A model generated the notes under the pieces. The model did not search any database. It was not told the origin of the DNA and saw only the letters and a program-made list of their open reading frames with translations. This document shows positions 22,873 to 32,748 of a stretch of 64,000 nucleotides of DNA, in pieces. The stretch's first letter is position 1, and each line of letters opens with the position of its first letter. Source of the DNA: Fidelibacterota bacterium (GTDB lineage Bacteria > Pseudomonadota > Alphaproteobacteria > Rhodospirillales > Rhodospirillaceae); the NCBI GenBank assembly GCA_947476625.1, contig CANJRA010000014.1, positions 1-64,000 of the forward strand. Reading direction: 5' to 3'. Position numbers and translations under genes: made by a program.

Positions 22873-25374
22873 ATGTCCACACACTTCGCCGCCACGCGCA
22901 CTTTGCACACCAGCCTCCGTCGCCTCTCCACCAAGTAGGTGCTGTGCAGCTCCGTGGCTATGTTGGCTTTGTGGACGGTTCCGGCGTTAGCCGACGAAGC
23001 GCCCGACGCACAGCTCGCCGCCGCTGCTCCGCGCAATACAATTGAAGAAGTGACGGTCACCGCGCGCCGCCGCGAAGAAAACGTACAGGAAGTTCCGGTG
23101 GCTATTTCTGTCATCGGCGGCGAAGCGCTTGAGTCGCAGGGTGCCTACAACCTCAATCGTTTGACACAGCTTCAACCGACGCTGCAGTTCTACTCGACGA
23201 ACCCGCGTAATACGTTCGTCAACATCCGCGGCATCGGCGCGCCGTTCGGCCTGACCAACGACGGCTTCGAGCAGGGCGTCGGCATTTATGTCGACCAAGT
23301 TTATTACAACCGCATCGCCTCAGCGACGCTGGACTTCGTCGATGTCGAGCAGATTGAAACACTACGCGGCCCGCAGGGTGCGCTCTACGGCAAAAACACC
23401 ACTGCCGGCGCGATCAACATTACGACCCGCCCGCCGTCCTTCGATTTCGAAGGCAAAGCGGAAGTCTCGCTCGGCAACTACGGCTTCAAGCAGGCCAAAG
23501 CTTCGATCTCCGGCCCGTTAGCTGAAAACGTCGCAGCGCGCTTGAGTATCTCGAACACCGACCGCCACGGTACCGTTTACAACACCGCGACCAATCAGTA
23601 CCAAAACAGTCAGGACAACCTTGGTATTCGAGGTTCTATCCTTTGGCGCGCAAGCGATACGTTGAAGGTCACGATTTCGGGCGACCAAAACCTCCAGAAC
23701 CCGATTTGCTGCGTGCAGCCCTACGCGCTTGTCGGCACGACCCAGCGCGCTTTGAACCGCCAGTATGCTGCTTTGATCGCGCGTTTCCCCGGCTATGCGG
23801 TGCCCAGCACCAATCCGTTCGACCGCCTGACCAACAACGATGCGCCGATTGCCGTACGTAACGAAATCGGCGGCGCTTCGGCGGTGGTTGAGTGGGAAGT
23901 CGGCCCCGGCAAGCTGACGTCGGTCAGCTCGTGGCGTTATTGGGATTGGGGTCCGAAGAACGACCGCGACTTTACCGGCCTCCCGATTACCACCAAGTCC
24001 GAGAACCCGACCAAGCAGCAGCAGGCTGCGCAGGAGTTCCGCTACAACTACGAAGGCGAAGGCTTCAACTTCGTGGTTGGCACCTTCGGCTTCTACCAGA
24101 AAATCCGCACTAAGGATGTCCAGGATTCGGGCACGGCGGCAAGCGCCTGGTTCCTCGCTCCGTCGAGCGCGTTGTCGAATAATCCGGCGGTGCTCGCGAA
24201 TCAAACCGCCAAGAACGACATCCGCCTGGACAACAACAGCTGGGCGACGTTCAGCAAGGTGAACTGGGACGTGACCGACAAGTTTACGCTCTCGCCCGGT
24301 GTGCGCGTCAACTACGACAGCAAGAAGGGTCTCTACAACTCGGTCGTGACCGGCACCGCATCGAACGGTACGCGTCAGATTGTCAGCAGCGATCCTACCA
24401 GCCCGTCTTACAATGATCCGTGGACGGCAGCGCAGCGCGGCGTGCAGGCGTCGCAGTTCTTTAACGTCAAGTACAACGACTGGAATCTGACCTACGACAT
24501 CAACCTTGCTTACGAAGTCGCGCCGGACATCAACACTTTTGCCACCTAAGCTAAATCCTTCAAGACCGGTGGTATCAACCTCAACGGCGTGCCTGCTCAA
24601 GCCAACGGCGCTCCGCAGTTGGACGTCGCGCTTATTAAGCCGGAAAACGTCGATCACTTCGAATTAGGCGTGAAAACCCAGTTCCTCGACCACCGCGCGA
24701 CATGGAACCTGACAGCTTTCTGGACCGAGATTGGTAACTTCCAGGCAAGCGTGATCAGCAACGTCGCCGGCAGCACGACGCTGCGTGGCTACTTGGCCAA
24801 TGCCGATAAGGCGCGCGTGCGTGGTCTCGAATCTGACTTCTCGGTTCGTCCGACCGACAACTTCAGTGCTTACTTCAATACGGCCTTTACCGACCACGAG
24901 TGGGTGAGTTTCACCAACGCGCCTTGCCCGCCGGAATTGGCTGGCGGCGGTACCGGCACGCCTGCCGGCCCCGCTGCGACGCCTGGCGCTAACAGCACGG
25001 CAAACTGCAATGTCTCCGGACAATGGATGCTCGGCATCTCGAAGTGGGCTTTCTCCTGGGGCGGCGAGTACGACTTGCCGACCGAATTCCTGGGTCAAGA
25101 AGGCGCGGCTTATATCGGTTACGACGCAAACTATCGCTCGAAGTTCTCGTCTAACGCCTCGCGGTCCATCTACACGGATGTCAGCGGCTATGCGTTGCAC
25201 AACTTCCGCGTCGGGTTCCGCACCGATCAGTTCGAGATCTTCGGCTGGCTGCGTAATGCCTTTAACCAAAACTACTTCGAGTCACTGGCCGTCGGATCTA
25301 ACAGCACCGGGTTGATTTCGGCCCAGTTGGGCGATCCGCGCACGGTAGGCATCACGCTCCGCGCAAAGTTCTAA
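22873..25374 (+). pseudogene. TonB-dependent receptor with two in-frame stop codons
   Basis: One frame of 834 codons encodes a complete TonB-dependent receptor: signal peptide, TonB box region (NTIEEVTVTARRREENVQEV), plug (GPQGALYGKNTTAGAINI) and a barrel ending in GITLRAKF. The ATG at 22873 has AAGGAG ten bases upstream. It is broken twice without loss of frame: TAG at 22936-22938 inside the signal peptide, and TAA at 24547-24549 where T-Y-A-K-S-F would be expected (Tyr codon to ochre). No indel is seen. A restart after the first stop would lack most of the signal peptide, so no functional receptor is expected unless the stops are read through or are sequence errors. It sits inside the sulfate uptake cluster. 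Confidence 0.82.
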
Positions 25375-25399
25375 GCTTACGCTCTCGATCATCGTCCTG

Positions 25400-25432
25400 A
25401 AGGCCGCCGTGGCATCTGCCGCGGCGGCCTTT
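25400..25432 (+). terminator. Rho-independent terminator after the TonB receptor gene
   Basis: AAGGCCGCCG and CGGCGGCCTT form a 10-bp stem around a 13-base loop, ending in TTTATA. It lies 25 bases after the receptor stop and before the porin gene, so the porin probably has its own promoter. Confidence 0.75.
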
Positions 25433-25467
25433 ATACTGGCGGCGCCTCAATCAAAGGACGCGCCGCC

Positions 25468-26850
25468 ATGAAATCATTCAAATTGCTGCTTTTTGCTTCG
25501 GTTGCTCTCAGCCAGCCCGTTCTGGCCGCCGACGCCGACATCGAGCGCCGGTTCAAAGCGCTGGAAGATCGCATCCAGCAGCTTGAACAGGAAAATAAGA
25601 CGCTCAACGAACGTCTGAATACCGACGGCAAGAAGATTGAAGCCACCGAGAAGCGCGCGGCGGCCATCGTTAAGCCGGATATTGCCCCGACCCTTGGCGA
25701 CCCCGAGGGTAATTTCACCTTCAAGGCGCGCGGGCTGATGAACGCCGATGCGGTGATGTTCGATGAGCGAGCGGGTGGCTACAACTTCAACAACGGCACT
25801 GCCCTTCGCAACGTGCGCATCGGATTTGACGGCACGGCTTTCAAAACTTTTGCGTGGCGCGTAGAAACTGATTTGGCGGGCAACGCCGTTCAGCTCTTAG
25901 ATGCTTACATCGCCTATACCGGCGTGCCGTCATGGACCTTTACCGCCGGGCAATCGAAAGTACCGTTCGATCTGGAATCCAACACCAACACCGCGTTGTT
26001 GTCGTTCATGGAGCGCGGCATTGCCAATACCGCTATCGGCAATCTCGTTGGTGAGCGCCGATTGGGTGTTGTGGCAAATTATGCAAAAGGTCCGTTCACT
26101 TTAGGCGTGGCCCTCACGGGCGACAATGAATCCGGCGTGCGCGCCGACACGGCGCCCTATGAAAGTGTTGGGTTCACTGCGCGCGGCACTTATGCGTTTA
26201 TCGACAATCCTGCAGACCACCAGTTTCTCACCGTTGGCGCGGCTACGGCCTACCGAACCGACCTCAAACAGGCGAGCGGCACGACAACGATCAGCAATGC
26301 CATGCGTCTTTCCGATCGCCCCAATGTTCGCGTCGACAACGGCAACATCGCTGATACCGGCGTCATTCCCAATGTAAAAGATGTTTTGTATCTCGGCGCC
26401 GAGTTTGTCGGGGTTTACGAGAATCTTTCCCTGCAAGGTGAATACAATCGCTTGCATGTGTATCGTAATAGTCCCGGTCTTCCCGGGCTGGATTTCGACG
26501 GCGGCTATGTCTTTGGAAGCTGGTTCTTGACGGGCGAGTCGCGCGTTGTGCGCAATGGCCTGATCGAGCGCATGCGTCCGATCCACAACTTCAGTCCAGC
26601 AAATGGCGATTGGGGGGCTCTCGAACTCTTGTTCCGCTACGACTGGTTCGATTTCTCCGAAACACCTGTCGTGGCGCGTCTGGGAAACAAAGGTCACAGC
26701 TTCACCACCGGCCTTAACTGGCACCTCAATCCATATATGAGGTTGATGTTCAACTGGGTGCGCTTCAACGGCACAAACACCCCCTTGGACCCCGTCGGTA
26801 ACAGAACCGCTGGCGATGCTTACGGGGCCCGGGCCCATCTAGACTTCTAA
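25468..26850 (+). CDS. Phosphate-selective (OprO/OprP-type) porin
   Basis: 460 residues. Signal peptide (LLLFASVALSQPVLA), then a coiled-coil segment (IERRFKALEDRIQQLEQENK) that trimeric OprP-like porins carry, then a 16-strand-type barrel ending in Phe (AYGARAHLDF), the outer-membrane sorting signal. The pattern GTALRNVRIGFDGTAFKTF and QSKVPFDLESNTNT is typical of the porin O/P family, which passes anions such as phosphate. Its position between a TonB receptor, a sulfate-binding protein and cysTWA suggests that here it admits sulfate or sulfur oxyanions; that is inference. Confidence 0.85.
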   Translation: MKSFKLLLFASVALSQPVLAADADIERRFKALEDRIQQLEQENKTLNERLNTDGKKIEATEKRAAAIVKPDIAPTLGDPEGNFTFKARGLMNADAVMFDERAGGYNFNNGTALRNVRIGFDGTAFKTFAWRVETDLAGNAVQLLDAYIAYTGVPSWTFTAGQSKVPFDLESNTNTALLSFMERGIANTAIGNLVGERRLGVVANYAKGPFTLGVALTGDNESGVRADTAPYESVGFTARGTYAFIDNPADHQFLTVGAATAYRTDLKQASGTTTISNAMRLSDRPNVRVDNGNIADTGVIPNVKDVLYLGAEFVGVYENLSLQGEYNRLHVYRNSPGLPGLDFDGGYVFGSWFLTGESRVVRNGLIERMRPIHNFSPANGDWGALELLFRYDWFDFSETPVVARLGNKGHSFTTGLNWHLNPYMRLMFNWVRFNGTNTPLDPVGNRTAGDAYGARAHLDF

Positions 26851-26866
26851 AATCGTCATAGGATGG

Positions 26867-26927
26867 ATTTCTACAAGGGCCCAGCCTGATGGGATAAGAT
26901 TCTCCAGAAGGCCCTGGTTATAGAAAT
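26867..26927 (+). repeat. Imperfect inverted repeat between porin and cysT
   Basis: ATTTCTACAAGGGCC (26867-26881) pairs with GGCCCTGGTTATAGAAAT (26910-26927), apart from a small bulge. It lies just after the porin stop and about 170 bases before cysT. It could be a terminator-like stem, although no T-run follows, or a site for processing. The rest of the 240-base gap shows no gene. Confidence 0.45.
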
Positions 26928-27091
26928 CTTGTGAACCAGACGTCGAAGTCTAGTGAAAAGGTAGAGATAAAGACACGGCCAAACGGGGAATAGTCAGCAG
27001 GTTCAAGGGGATAAACTTTTTTCACTCAGCCCCCGTCGTAATCCGGGTATAACCCTGCCGACCATTTTCTTTAGCTTTCGACCAGGATCTG

Positions 27092-27994
27092 ATGAGTCCC
27101 TCCACAGCCAACAGTACTCTCGCGGGCTACGACGACGCCCCACCGCCGCCCCGCGCGTGGGGTGGTTCATGGCGCCAGCCCAGCGTGCTGCCCGGCTTCG
27201 GCATCACCATGGGCTTCACGTTGTTCTATCTGGGCCTGCTCGTGCTCCTGCCGCTGATGGCGCTCATTTTCAAGGCGATGGAGTTCAGCTGGGAACAGAT
27301 TTGGGCGGCGGCGACCGCGCCGCGTGCGCTCGCGGCCTACCGTCTCAGTTTCGGCGCGGCGTTCATTGCCGCGGTCATTAATCTGTTCTTCGGTGGTTTG
27401 GTTTCCTGGGTGCTGGTGCGCTACCAGTTTCCTTTCAAGCGCATCGTCGATGGTTTGGTCGATCTGCCCTTCGCGCTGCCTACCGCGGTGGCCGGTATTG
27501 CCCTCGCGACGCTGTATGCGCCGAACGGCTGGATCGGCAAACTGCTTGACCCCATCGGTATCAAAGTCGCTTACACACCGCTCGGCGTCGTCGTCGCGCT
27601 GGTGTTCATCGGGCTGCCCTTTGTCGTGCGCACGGTTCAGCCGGTGCTGCAGGATCTCAATAAGGATGTCGAAGAAGCCGCCGCCAGTCTCGGCGCCAGC
27701 CGTTGGCAGACGTTCCGCCGCGTTATAGCACCTTCGGTCATGCCGGCGGCGTTGACCGGCTTCGCGCTGGCCTTTGCGCGTGCGTTGGGCGAATACGGTT
27801 CGGTGATCTTCATCGCCGGCAATCTGCCGATGAAATCCGAAATCGCGCCGCTCCTGATTATTATAAAACTCGAGCAGTACGACTACGCTGGTGCGGCCAC
27901 CATCGGCAGCACCATGCTGATCGTGTCGTTCCTGCTGCTGCTGCCTATCAACGTCCTCCAGCGCTGGAGCCGCTTGCGCTCCGCCGAGGTGTAA
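27092..27994 (+). CDS. cysT: Sulfate ABC transporter permease CysT (CysU)
   Basis: 300-residue inner-membrane permease with six helices. The EAA loop typical of ABC importers reads [20 protein letters not shown], and the C-terminal part has [20 protein letters not shown], diagnostic of CysT. It pairs with CysW to form the sulfate/thiosulfate channel. cysW starts four bases after its stop, giving an operon cysTWA. A proline-rich cytosolic N-terminus of about 30 residues precedes the first helix. Confidence 0.95.
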   Translation: MSPSTANSTLAGYDDAPPPPRAWGGSWRQPSVLPGFGITMGFTLFYLGLLVLLPLMALIFKAMEFSWEQIWAAATAPRALAAYRLSFGAAFIAAVINLFFGGLVSWVLVRYQFPFKRIVDGLVDLPFALPTAVAGIALATLYAPNGWIGKLLDPIGIKVAYTPLGVVVALVFIGLPFVVRTVQPVLQDLNKDVEEAAASLGASRWQTFRRVIAPSVMPAALTGFALAFARALGEYGSVIFIAGNLPMKSEIAPLLIIIKLEQYDYAGAATIGSTMLIVSFLLLLPINVLQRWSRLRSAEV

Positions 27995-27998
27995 AGCC

Positions 27999-28865
27999 AT
28001 GGCCGCTGGCAAAACTCACAAGGACCGCAAAGTGTCGCCATTAACCGAGAGCGTGGCCGTGCGGGCCTGTCTCATCGGGCTGGCGCTGCTGTTTATAGGC
28101 GCCTTTCTGGTGCTGCCTCTCGTGGCCGTATTCACTGAAGCCTTTGCTAAGGGGGTTGGCGCTTATGTCGACGCCATCAAAGACCCGATTGCTTTGGCGT
28201 CCGTGAAGCTGACGTTTATCGCCGCCGCGATTGCGGTGCCGCTCAATCTGGTTTTCGGCGTCGCTGCGTCGTGGGCGATTACTAAATTCGAGTTCCGCGG
28301 CAAAAGTCTGCTGATCACGCTGATCGATTTGCCGTTCTCGGTCTCTCCCGTTATCGCTGGATTGATCTATGTGCTGCTGTTCGGCGCCCAAGGGCTGCTG
28401 GGGCCCTGGCTGCATTCGATGGACGTGCAGATCATCTTCGCCGTGCCCGGCATCGTCCTCGCGACAATGTTTGTGACCTTCCCCTTTGTCGCACGCGAGC
28501 TGATCCCTTTGATGCAGGAGCAGGGCACCGAAGAAGAAGAGGCCGCGCGCTCGCTGGGTGCCGACGGCTGGCAGACCTTCCGCCGCGTCACTTTGCCCAA
28601 TATTAAATGGGGCCTTCTCTACGGCGTCCTGCTTTGCAACGCGCGCGCCATGGGCGAATTCGGCGCGGTGTCGGTGGTGTCAGGCCATATTCGCGGCTTG
28701 ACCAACACCATGCCGTTGCATGTTGAAATTCTTTATAACGAGTACAACTTCGCGGCATCTTTCGCCGTCGCGTCGCTGCTGGCCTCCTTGGCTGTTGTGA
28801 CGCTGCTCGCCAAAGGCGGGCTGGAGTGGCGCTACGGCCATGAGTTGGCCGGGTCACGGGGATAG
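27999..28865 (+). CDS. cysW: Sulfate ABC transporter permease CysW
   Basis: 288-residue permease partner of CysT. The EAA loop is [20 protein letters not shown], and the CysW signature [20 protein letters not shown] is present. It starts four bases after cysT and ends ten bases before the start of cysA. The frame and length are normal. Confidence 0.95.
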   Translation: MAAGKTHKDRKVSPLTESVAVRACLIGLALLFIGAFLVLPLVAVFTEAFAKGVGAYVDAIKDPIALASVKLTFIAAAIAVPLNLVFGVAASWAITKFEFRGKSLLITLIDLPFSVSPVIAGLIYVLLFGAQGLLGPWLHSMDVQIIFAVPGIVLATMFVTFPFVARELIPLMQEQGTEEEEAARSLGADGWQTFRRVTLPNIKWGLLYGVLLCNARAMGEFGAVSVVSGHIRGLTNTMPLHVEILYNEYNFAASFAVASLLASLAVVTLLAKGGLEWRYGHELAGSRG

Positions 28866-28875
28866 GGCGAACGCT

Positions 28876-29952
28876 ATGGTTATCGAAGTCAACCGCATCA
28901 CGAAACGCTTTGAGGCATTCACTGCCTTGAAGAATTTAGATCTCGAGGTGCGTCCTGGAGAGCTCGTCGCGTTGCTGGGGCCATCGGGCTCGGGCAAGAC
29001 GACGCTGCTGCGTATCATCGCCGGTCTCGAGTTTGCCGACGAGGGCCGCATTCTGTTCGACGGCACCAACGCCGGCGACCGCCAGGTAGGCGAGCGTCGT
29101 GTCGGTTTCGTCTTTCAGCACTATGCGCTGTTCCGCCATATGACCGTGATGGAGAATGTCGCATTCGGTCTGCGTGTCGTGCCGCGCGACAAGCGCATGG
29201 CCAACGCCGATATCGAAAAGCGTGTCATGAAGCTTTTGTCGCTGGTCCAATTGGACCGGCTGGCGGGCCGCTATCCGTCACAGCTGTCGGGTGGACAGCG
29301 CCAACGCGTTGCACTGGCGCGTGCGCTGGCAATCGAACCGCGCGTGCTGTTGCTGGACGAGCCCTTCGGCGCTCTCGATGCCAAGGTCAGAAAAGAGCTG
29401 CGCCGCTGGCTGCGCCGTCTGCACGACGAAATGAGCCTGACCAGCATCTTCGTCACGCACGATCAAGAAGAAGCGTTGGAGCTCGCCGACCGCGTGGTGG
29501 TGATGAATAACGGCGCCATCGAGCAGATTGGAACGCCGGAAGAAGTTTACAATATGCCAGCAACGCCGTTTGTTTACGAATTTCTCGGCAACATCAATCG
29601 CATCGATTGCGAAATCTCCCACGGCAAGGCGCGCCTGTGGGGCGTGGAAGTAACTGCCGAAACGCACGACGGCACGCCGGTTCCGTCCGGCACGCTGAAG
29701 GGGCATGCCTATATTCGCCCTCACGACATCACATTCATTGATCCGAGCAAGCAAGAAGGCGCGCCGGCCGTTGTGCGCCATGTGGCGGCAGCAGGCCCCA
29801 CCGCGCGGATCGAATTGGCGGTCGAAGGTATTCCTCATCTCATCGAGGCCGAACTCCCGCGCCAGCAATATCTGGAACTGGGTCTGCGCACCGGTCAGTC
29901 CGTCACCATCGCTGCCCGCGCCGCGCGCGTTTTCCCACCCGCCGCCGAATAG
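28876..29952 (+). CDS. cysA: Sulfate ABC transporter ATP-binding protein CysA
   Basis: 358 residues from ATG 28876, chosen over an upstream in-frame ATG because [15 protein letters not shown] matches the family N-terminus. Walker A ([12 protein letters not shown]), signature ([15 protein letters not shown]), Walker B ([12 protein letters not shown]) and the switch His ([10 protein letters not shown]) are all there, followed by a TOBE-like regulatory domain (from about residue 240). It powers CysTW. Confidence 0.95.
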   Translation: MVIEVNRITKRFEAFTALKNLDLEVRPGELVALLGPSGSGKTTLLRIIAGLEFADEGRILFDGTNAGDRQVGERRVGFVFQHYALFRHMTVMENVAFGLRVVPRDKRMANADIEKRVMKLLSLVQLDRLAGRYPSQLSGGQRQRVALARALAIEPRVLLLDEPFGALDAKVRKELRRWLRRLHDEMSLTSIFVTHDQEEALELADRVVVMNNGAIEQIGTPEEVYNMPATPFVYEFLGNINRIDCEISHGKARLWGVEVTAETHDGTPVPSGTLKGHAYIRPHDITFIDPSKQEGAPAVVRHVAAAGPTARIELAVEGIPHLIEAELPRQQYLELGLRTGQSVTIAARAARVFPPAAE

Positions 29953-30075
29953 AACGTCCTTAGCCGAAGCCGTTGTTTTGCTGTGACATTTTAAATCGCG
30001 TCCCGCGCGCAGAACATTCTAGTGGCTTTTGCCCGGCAGCGAGGTATATGTCGACTAAACTGATCGGGATTCAAC

Positions 30076-30495
30076 ATGTTGTCGCAACGCTCCAAGTACG
30101 CACTCCGCGCGATGACAATGCTGGCAGCCGGCAAGCCCGGTGAATTAGTCCTGGTCGCCGATATCGCCAAACATCGCAAGGTGCCGCGCAAGTTCCTCGA
30201 ATTGATTTTGCTCGATTTGAAGAAACGCGGTTTGCTTCACAGCAAACGCGGCAAGAACGGCGGTTATTGCCTCGCGCGTCCGGCCAGTAAAATCACGTTC
30301 GGCGAGATTGTCCGTATCACCGACGGCCCGCTTGCGCCGCTCGCCTGTGCCAGCCTTACGGCCTACCGTAAATGCGACGATTGCGAGGATGAAAAAACCT
30401 GCTCGATCCGTCGCGTCATGAGAAATGTCCGCGACTCCGCCGCAGCCATTCTCGACAAAGTTTCCCTCGCCGATACCGCCAGTAAAACGCGCTGA
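30076..30495 (+). CDS. Rrf2-family transcriptional regulator
   Basis: 139 residues. An N-terminal winged helix (MLSQRSKYALRAMTMLAAG, then VPRKFLELILLDLKKRGLL and SKRGKNGGYCLARP) is followed by a Cys-rich loop, ACASLTAYRKCDDCEDEKTC. The cysteines could hold an Fe-S cluster as in IscR/NsrR, or sense thiols as in CymR/CysR-type sulfur regulators. Its place at the end of the sulfate cluster favours control of sulfur uptake. This is inference; no binding site was proven. Confidence 0.85.
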   Translation: MLSQRSKYALRAMTMLAAGKPGELVLVADIAKHRKVPRKFLELILLDLKKRGLLHSKRGKNGGYCLARPASKITFGEIVRITDGPLAPLACASLTAYRKCDDCEDEKTCSIRRVMRNVRDSAAAILDKVSLADTASKTR

Positions 30496-30528
30496 TTGCT
30501 GCTTTGATATTGCGTAAAAGGAAATGCC

Positions 30529-31329
30529 GTGCCCGCAACAATCCGCGTGATGCTTCTGGCTTTAGTGGCGATGGTTGCCGGGGTGGTCTATGCGCAAGAC
30601 ACCACCGAGCCGCCGCCGCCTGTAAAATCGCCCGTGAAACCGGTCGTTGAGGAATTTCTGCCGCGCGCCGGCGGCATCATGGTGTTCGGCGGCACACAAG
30701 GCGTGGGTCTTGAGATTGTCAAAAACCTTGTCGCCCGTCACGAAGTCGTCACCGTCATGGCGCGCGGCACTTCCGATACCACCGCCCTCAAGGCTTTAGG
30801 GGTAAATATTGTCGTTGGCGATGCCCTGGATGCTGAAAGTGTAAAGCAGGCTTTCACGTCGGCGCCGTTTCGCTCGGCTATTTCCACGCTTGGCGGCCGC
30901 AAAGGCGATTACAGGGTTGATGTCGAAGGCAACAAGAATGCCGTCGATACTGCGAAAAATGCAGGGGTGTCGCGGTTCATTCTGGTGACGTCCATCGGCG
31001 CCGGGGACAGTGCCGACAAAACGCCGTGGTATGTGCGGCTGCCGATGAAGTGGTTCATGGAAGGCTATGTCGAGGCCAAAACTACGGCCGAGGATTATCT
31101 GCGCGCCAGCGATCTCGACTACACAATCGTGCGTCCCGGCGCGCTCATCGATAGCGACAAGGCAGGCGAGGCCACACTCATCGCAGGTAACGCGCCGTTC
31201 AGCTGGATAACCCGCGCCGAACTGGGCAAGCTGATCGCGCCTATGGTCGAGGACAAGGCGACATTCAAACGGGTCTTTACCGCCTACGACCCAAAGCGCG
31301 GCGACATCTGGGCCTATCTGACTTACTGA
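30529..31329 (+). CDS. Exported NAD(P)-binding Rossmann protein (SDR-like)
   Basis: 266 residues from GTG 30529, with AAAAGGA upstream. The Rossmann entry is VFGGTQGVGLEIVKNL, with later marks STLGG, VTSIGAGDS and TIVRPGALID typical of the NAD(P)H-binding (NmrA/SDR-a5) group. Unusually, the protein begins with a clear signal peptide (VMLLALVAMVAGVVYAQD) followed by a Pro-rich spacer, so it would be outside the cytoplasm, where free NAD(P)H is scarce. It may be membrane-tethered by an uncleaved signal. It converges on the thiolase gene with 11 bases between the stops. Confidence 0.75.
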   Translation: MPATIRVMLLALVAMVAGVVYAQDTTEPPPPVKSPVKPVVEEFLPRAGGIMVFGGTQGVGLEIVKNLVARHEVVTVMARGTSDTTALKALGVNIVVGDALDAESVKQAFTSAPFRSAISTLGGRKGDYRVDVEGNKNAVDTAKNAGVSRFILVTSIGAGDSADKTPWYVRLPMKWFMEGYVEAKTTAEDYLRASDLDYTIVRPGALIDSDKAGEATLIAGNAPFSWITRAELGKLIAPMVEDKATFKRVFTAYDPKRGDIWAYLTY

Positions 31330-31340
31330 GAATCTGCCGG

Positions 31341-32531
31341 CTAATTCAAATTCTCGATCATGGCGGCGATGCCCTGGCCACCGCCGATACATAGCGTGAT
31401 AAGCCCGTATTTCTTATTGATGCGCTTTAGCTCATAGAGCGCTTTCACGGTGATGATTGCGCCGCTGGCGCCCACCGGATTTCCCAAAGCAATCGCGCCG
31501 CCGTTGTGGTTGGTCTTGGCGGGATCGAAGCCCAAACTTTTGGCGACGGTCAACGCCTGCGCAGCAAAGGCTTCGTTGGATTCGATCACGTCCATATCGC
31601 CCACCTTCATCCCGATGCGCTTCATCAGGTTTTGTACGGCGGGCACCGGGCCGAATCCCATTTCGCTCGGTTCGACAGCGGCGACACCGTAGCCGACGAG
31701 CCGGGCGAGGGGCTTTAAACCCTTTTTGGCGGCAGTCGCGGCGTCCATCATGACAAGTGCTGCTGCACCGTCGTTGATGCCCGAGGCATTGCCCGGCGTC
31801 ACAGTGCCGTCTTTCTTGAAGACTGGCTTCAGGCTACGCAAGTTCTCGGCGGTTACATCGGCGCAGATATGCTCATCGCGATCAAACACGACCTTGCCCT
31901 TTTTGCCGTCGATTTCAAACGGCAGGATCTGATCCTTGAAGTATCCGGCCTCGCGCGTCCGCGCGGCCCGCAAATGACTTTCGGCCGCAAAGGCATCTTG
32001 CTCTTCGCGGCTGATCTTAAACTTCGCCGACAAATTCTCGGCCGTGATGCCCATATGTCCGTGGCTGAACGGATCGCTCAACGCGCCCACCAGCATATCG
32101 ACGACCTTGGCATCGCCCATTTTCTGGCCCCAGCGTTCGGAGGGAATGTTGTATGGCGCGCGGCTCATGCTTTCAGCGCCGCCGGCAATCGCGACATCCA
32201 CATCGCCCAGCAGAATCTGTTACGCGGCTGAAACCACAGCCTGAAGGCCAGAGCCGCAAAGGCGATTAACGGTAAGCGCGGGTGTCTCAATCGGCAAACC
32301 ACCATCGATACCGGCCACGCGCGCCATATACATATCGCGCGGTTCGGTGTTGATGATGTGCCCCATGACGATGCTGCCGACCTCGCGGCTATCGATGCCC
32401 GCGCGCTTAAAGGCTTCACGCACCACGTCTGCGCCAAGCTTGGTCGGCGGCACATCCTTCAAGCTGCCGCCGTTAGTCCCTATGGCGGTCCGCACGGCGG
32501 ATACGAAGACAACGTCGCGTGATTGAGACAT
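31341..32531 (-). pseudogene. Acetyl-CoA acetyltransferase with in-frame stop
   Basis: 397 codons in one frame on the minus strand. The thiolase I/II marks are present: active Cys in VNRLCGSGLQAVVSAA, His/Asn region NHNGGAIALGNPVGASGA and the C-terminal CIGGGQGIAAMIE. A TAA at 32220-32222 follows VVSAA, where the family has Gln (CAA to TAA). The enzyme normally joins two acetyl-CoA into acetoacetyl-CoA. Only the first 103 residues would be made, so the gene is broken unless the stop is misread or mis-sequenced. The start at 32531 has a GGAGAT ribosome site. Confidence 0.82.
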
Positions 32532-32639
32532 GGAAGATCTCCTCGTTCGCGTGATCGGCTTACAATGTAAGGCTGGCGCCAGATTTCAGCTATGCGCGGC
32601 GCTAGTATCTAACCTGCGAAAATGACTTTAGTAAAGAAG

Positions 32640-32690
32640 TGGCGCGAGCGGAGGGACTCGAAGGTGTGACCTTCGGCACGGCAGGCCTAC
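32640..32690 (-). pseudogene. Degenerate 3' half of tRNA-Asp
   Basis: The minus strand here aligns with the 3' half of the intact tRNA-Asp at 33710-33786 (37 of 47 bases identical, including GCCGAAGGTC, TTCGAGTCCC and the terminal CGCCA). The 5' half is missing. Both copies face the same way and flank about 1 kb, which is how integrated elements leave tRNA ends behind. Confidence 0.6.
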
Positions 32691-32748
32691 CGCCATGGAG
32701 AAAGCGCCGTATTGAAATTAGTGCGCCGCATATTTACTGTAGAGTCCT

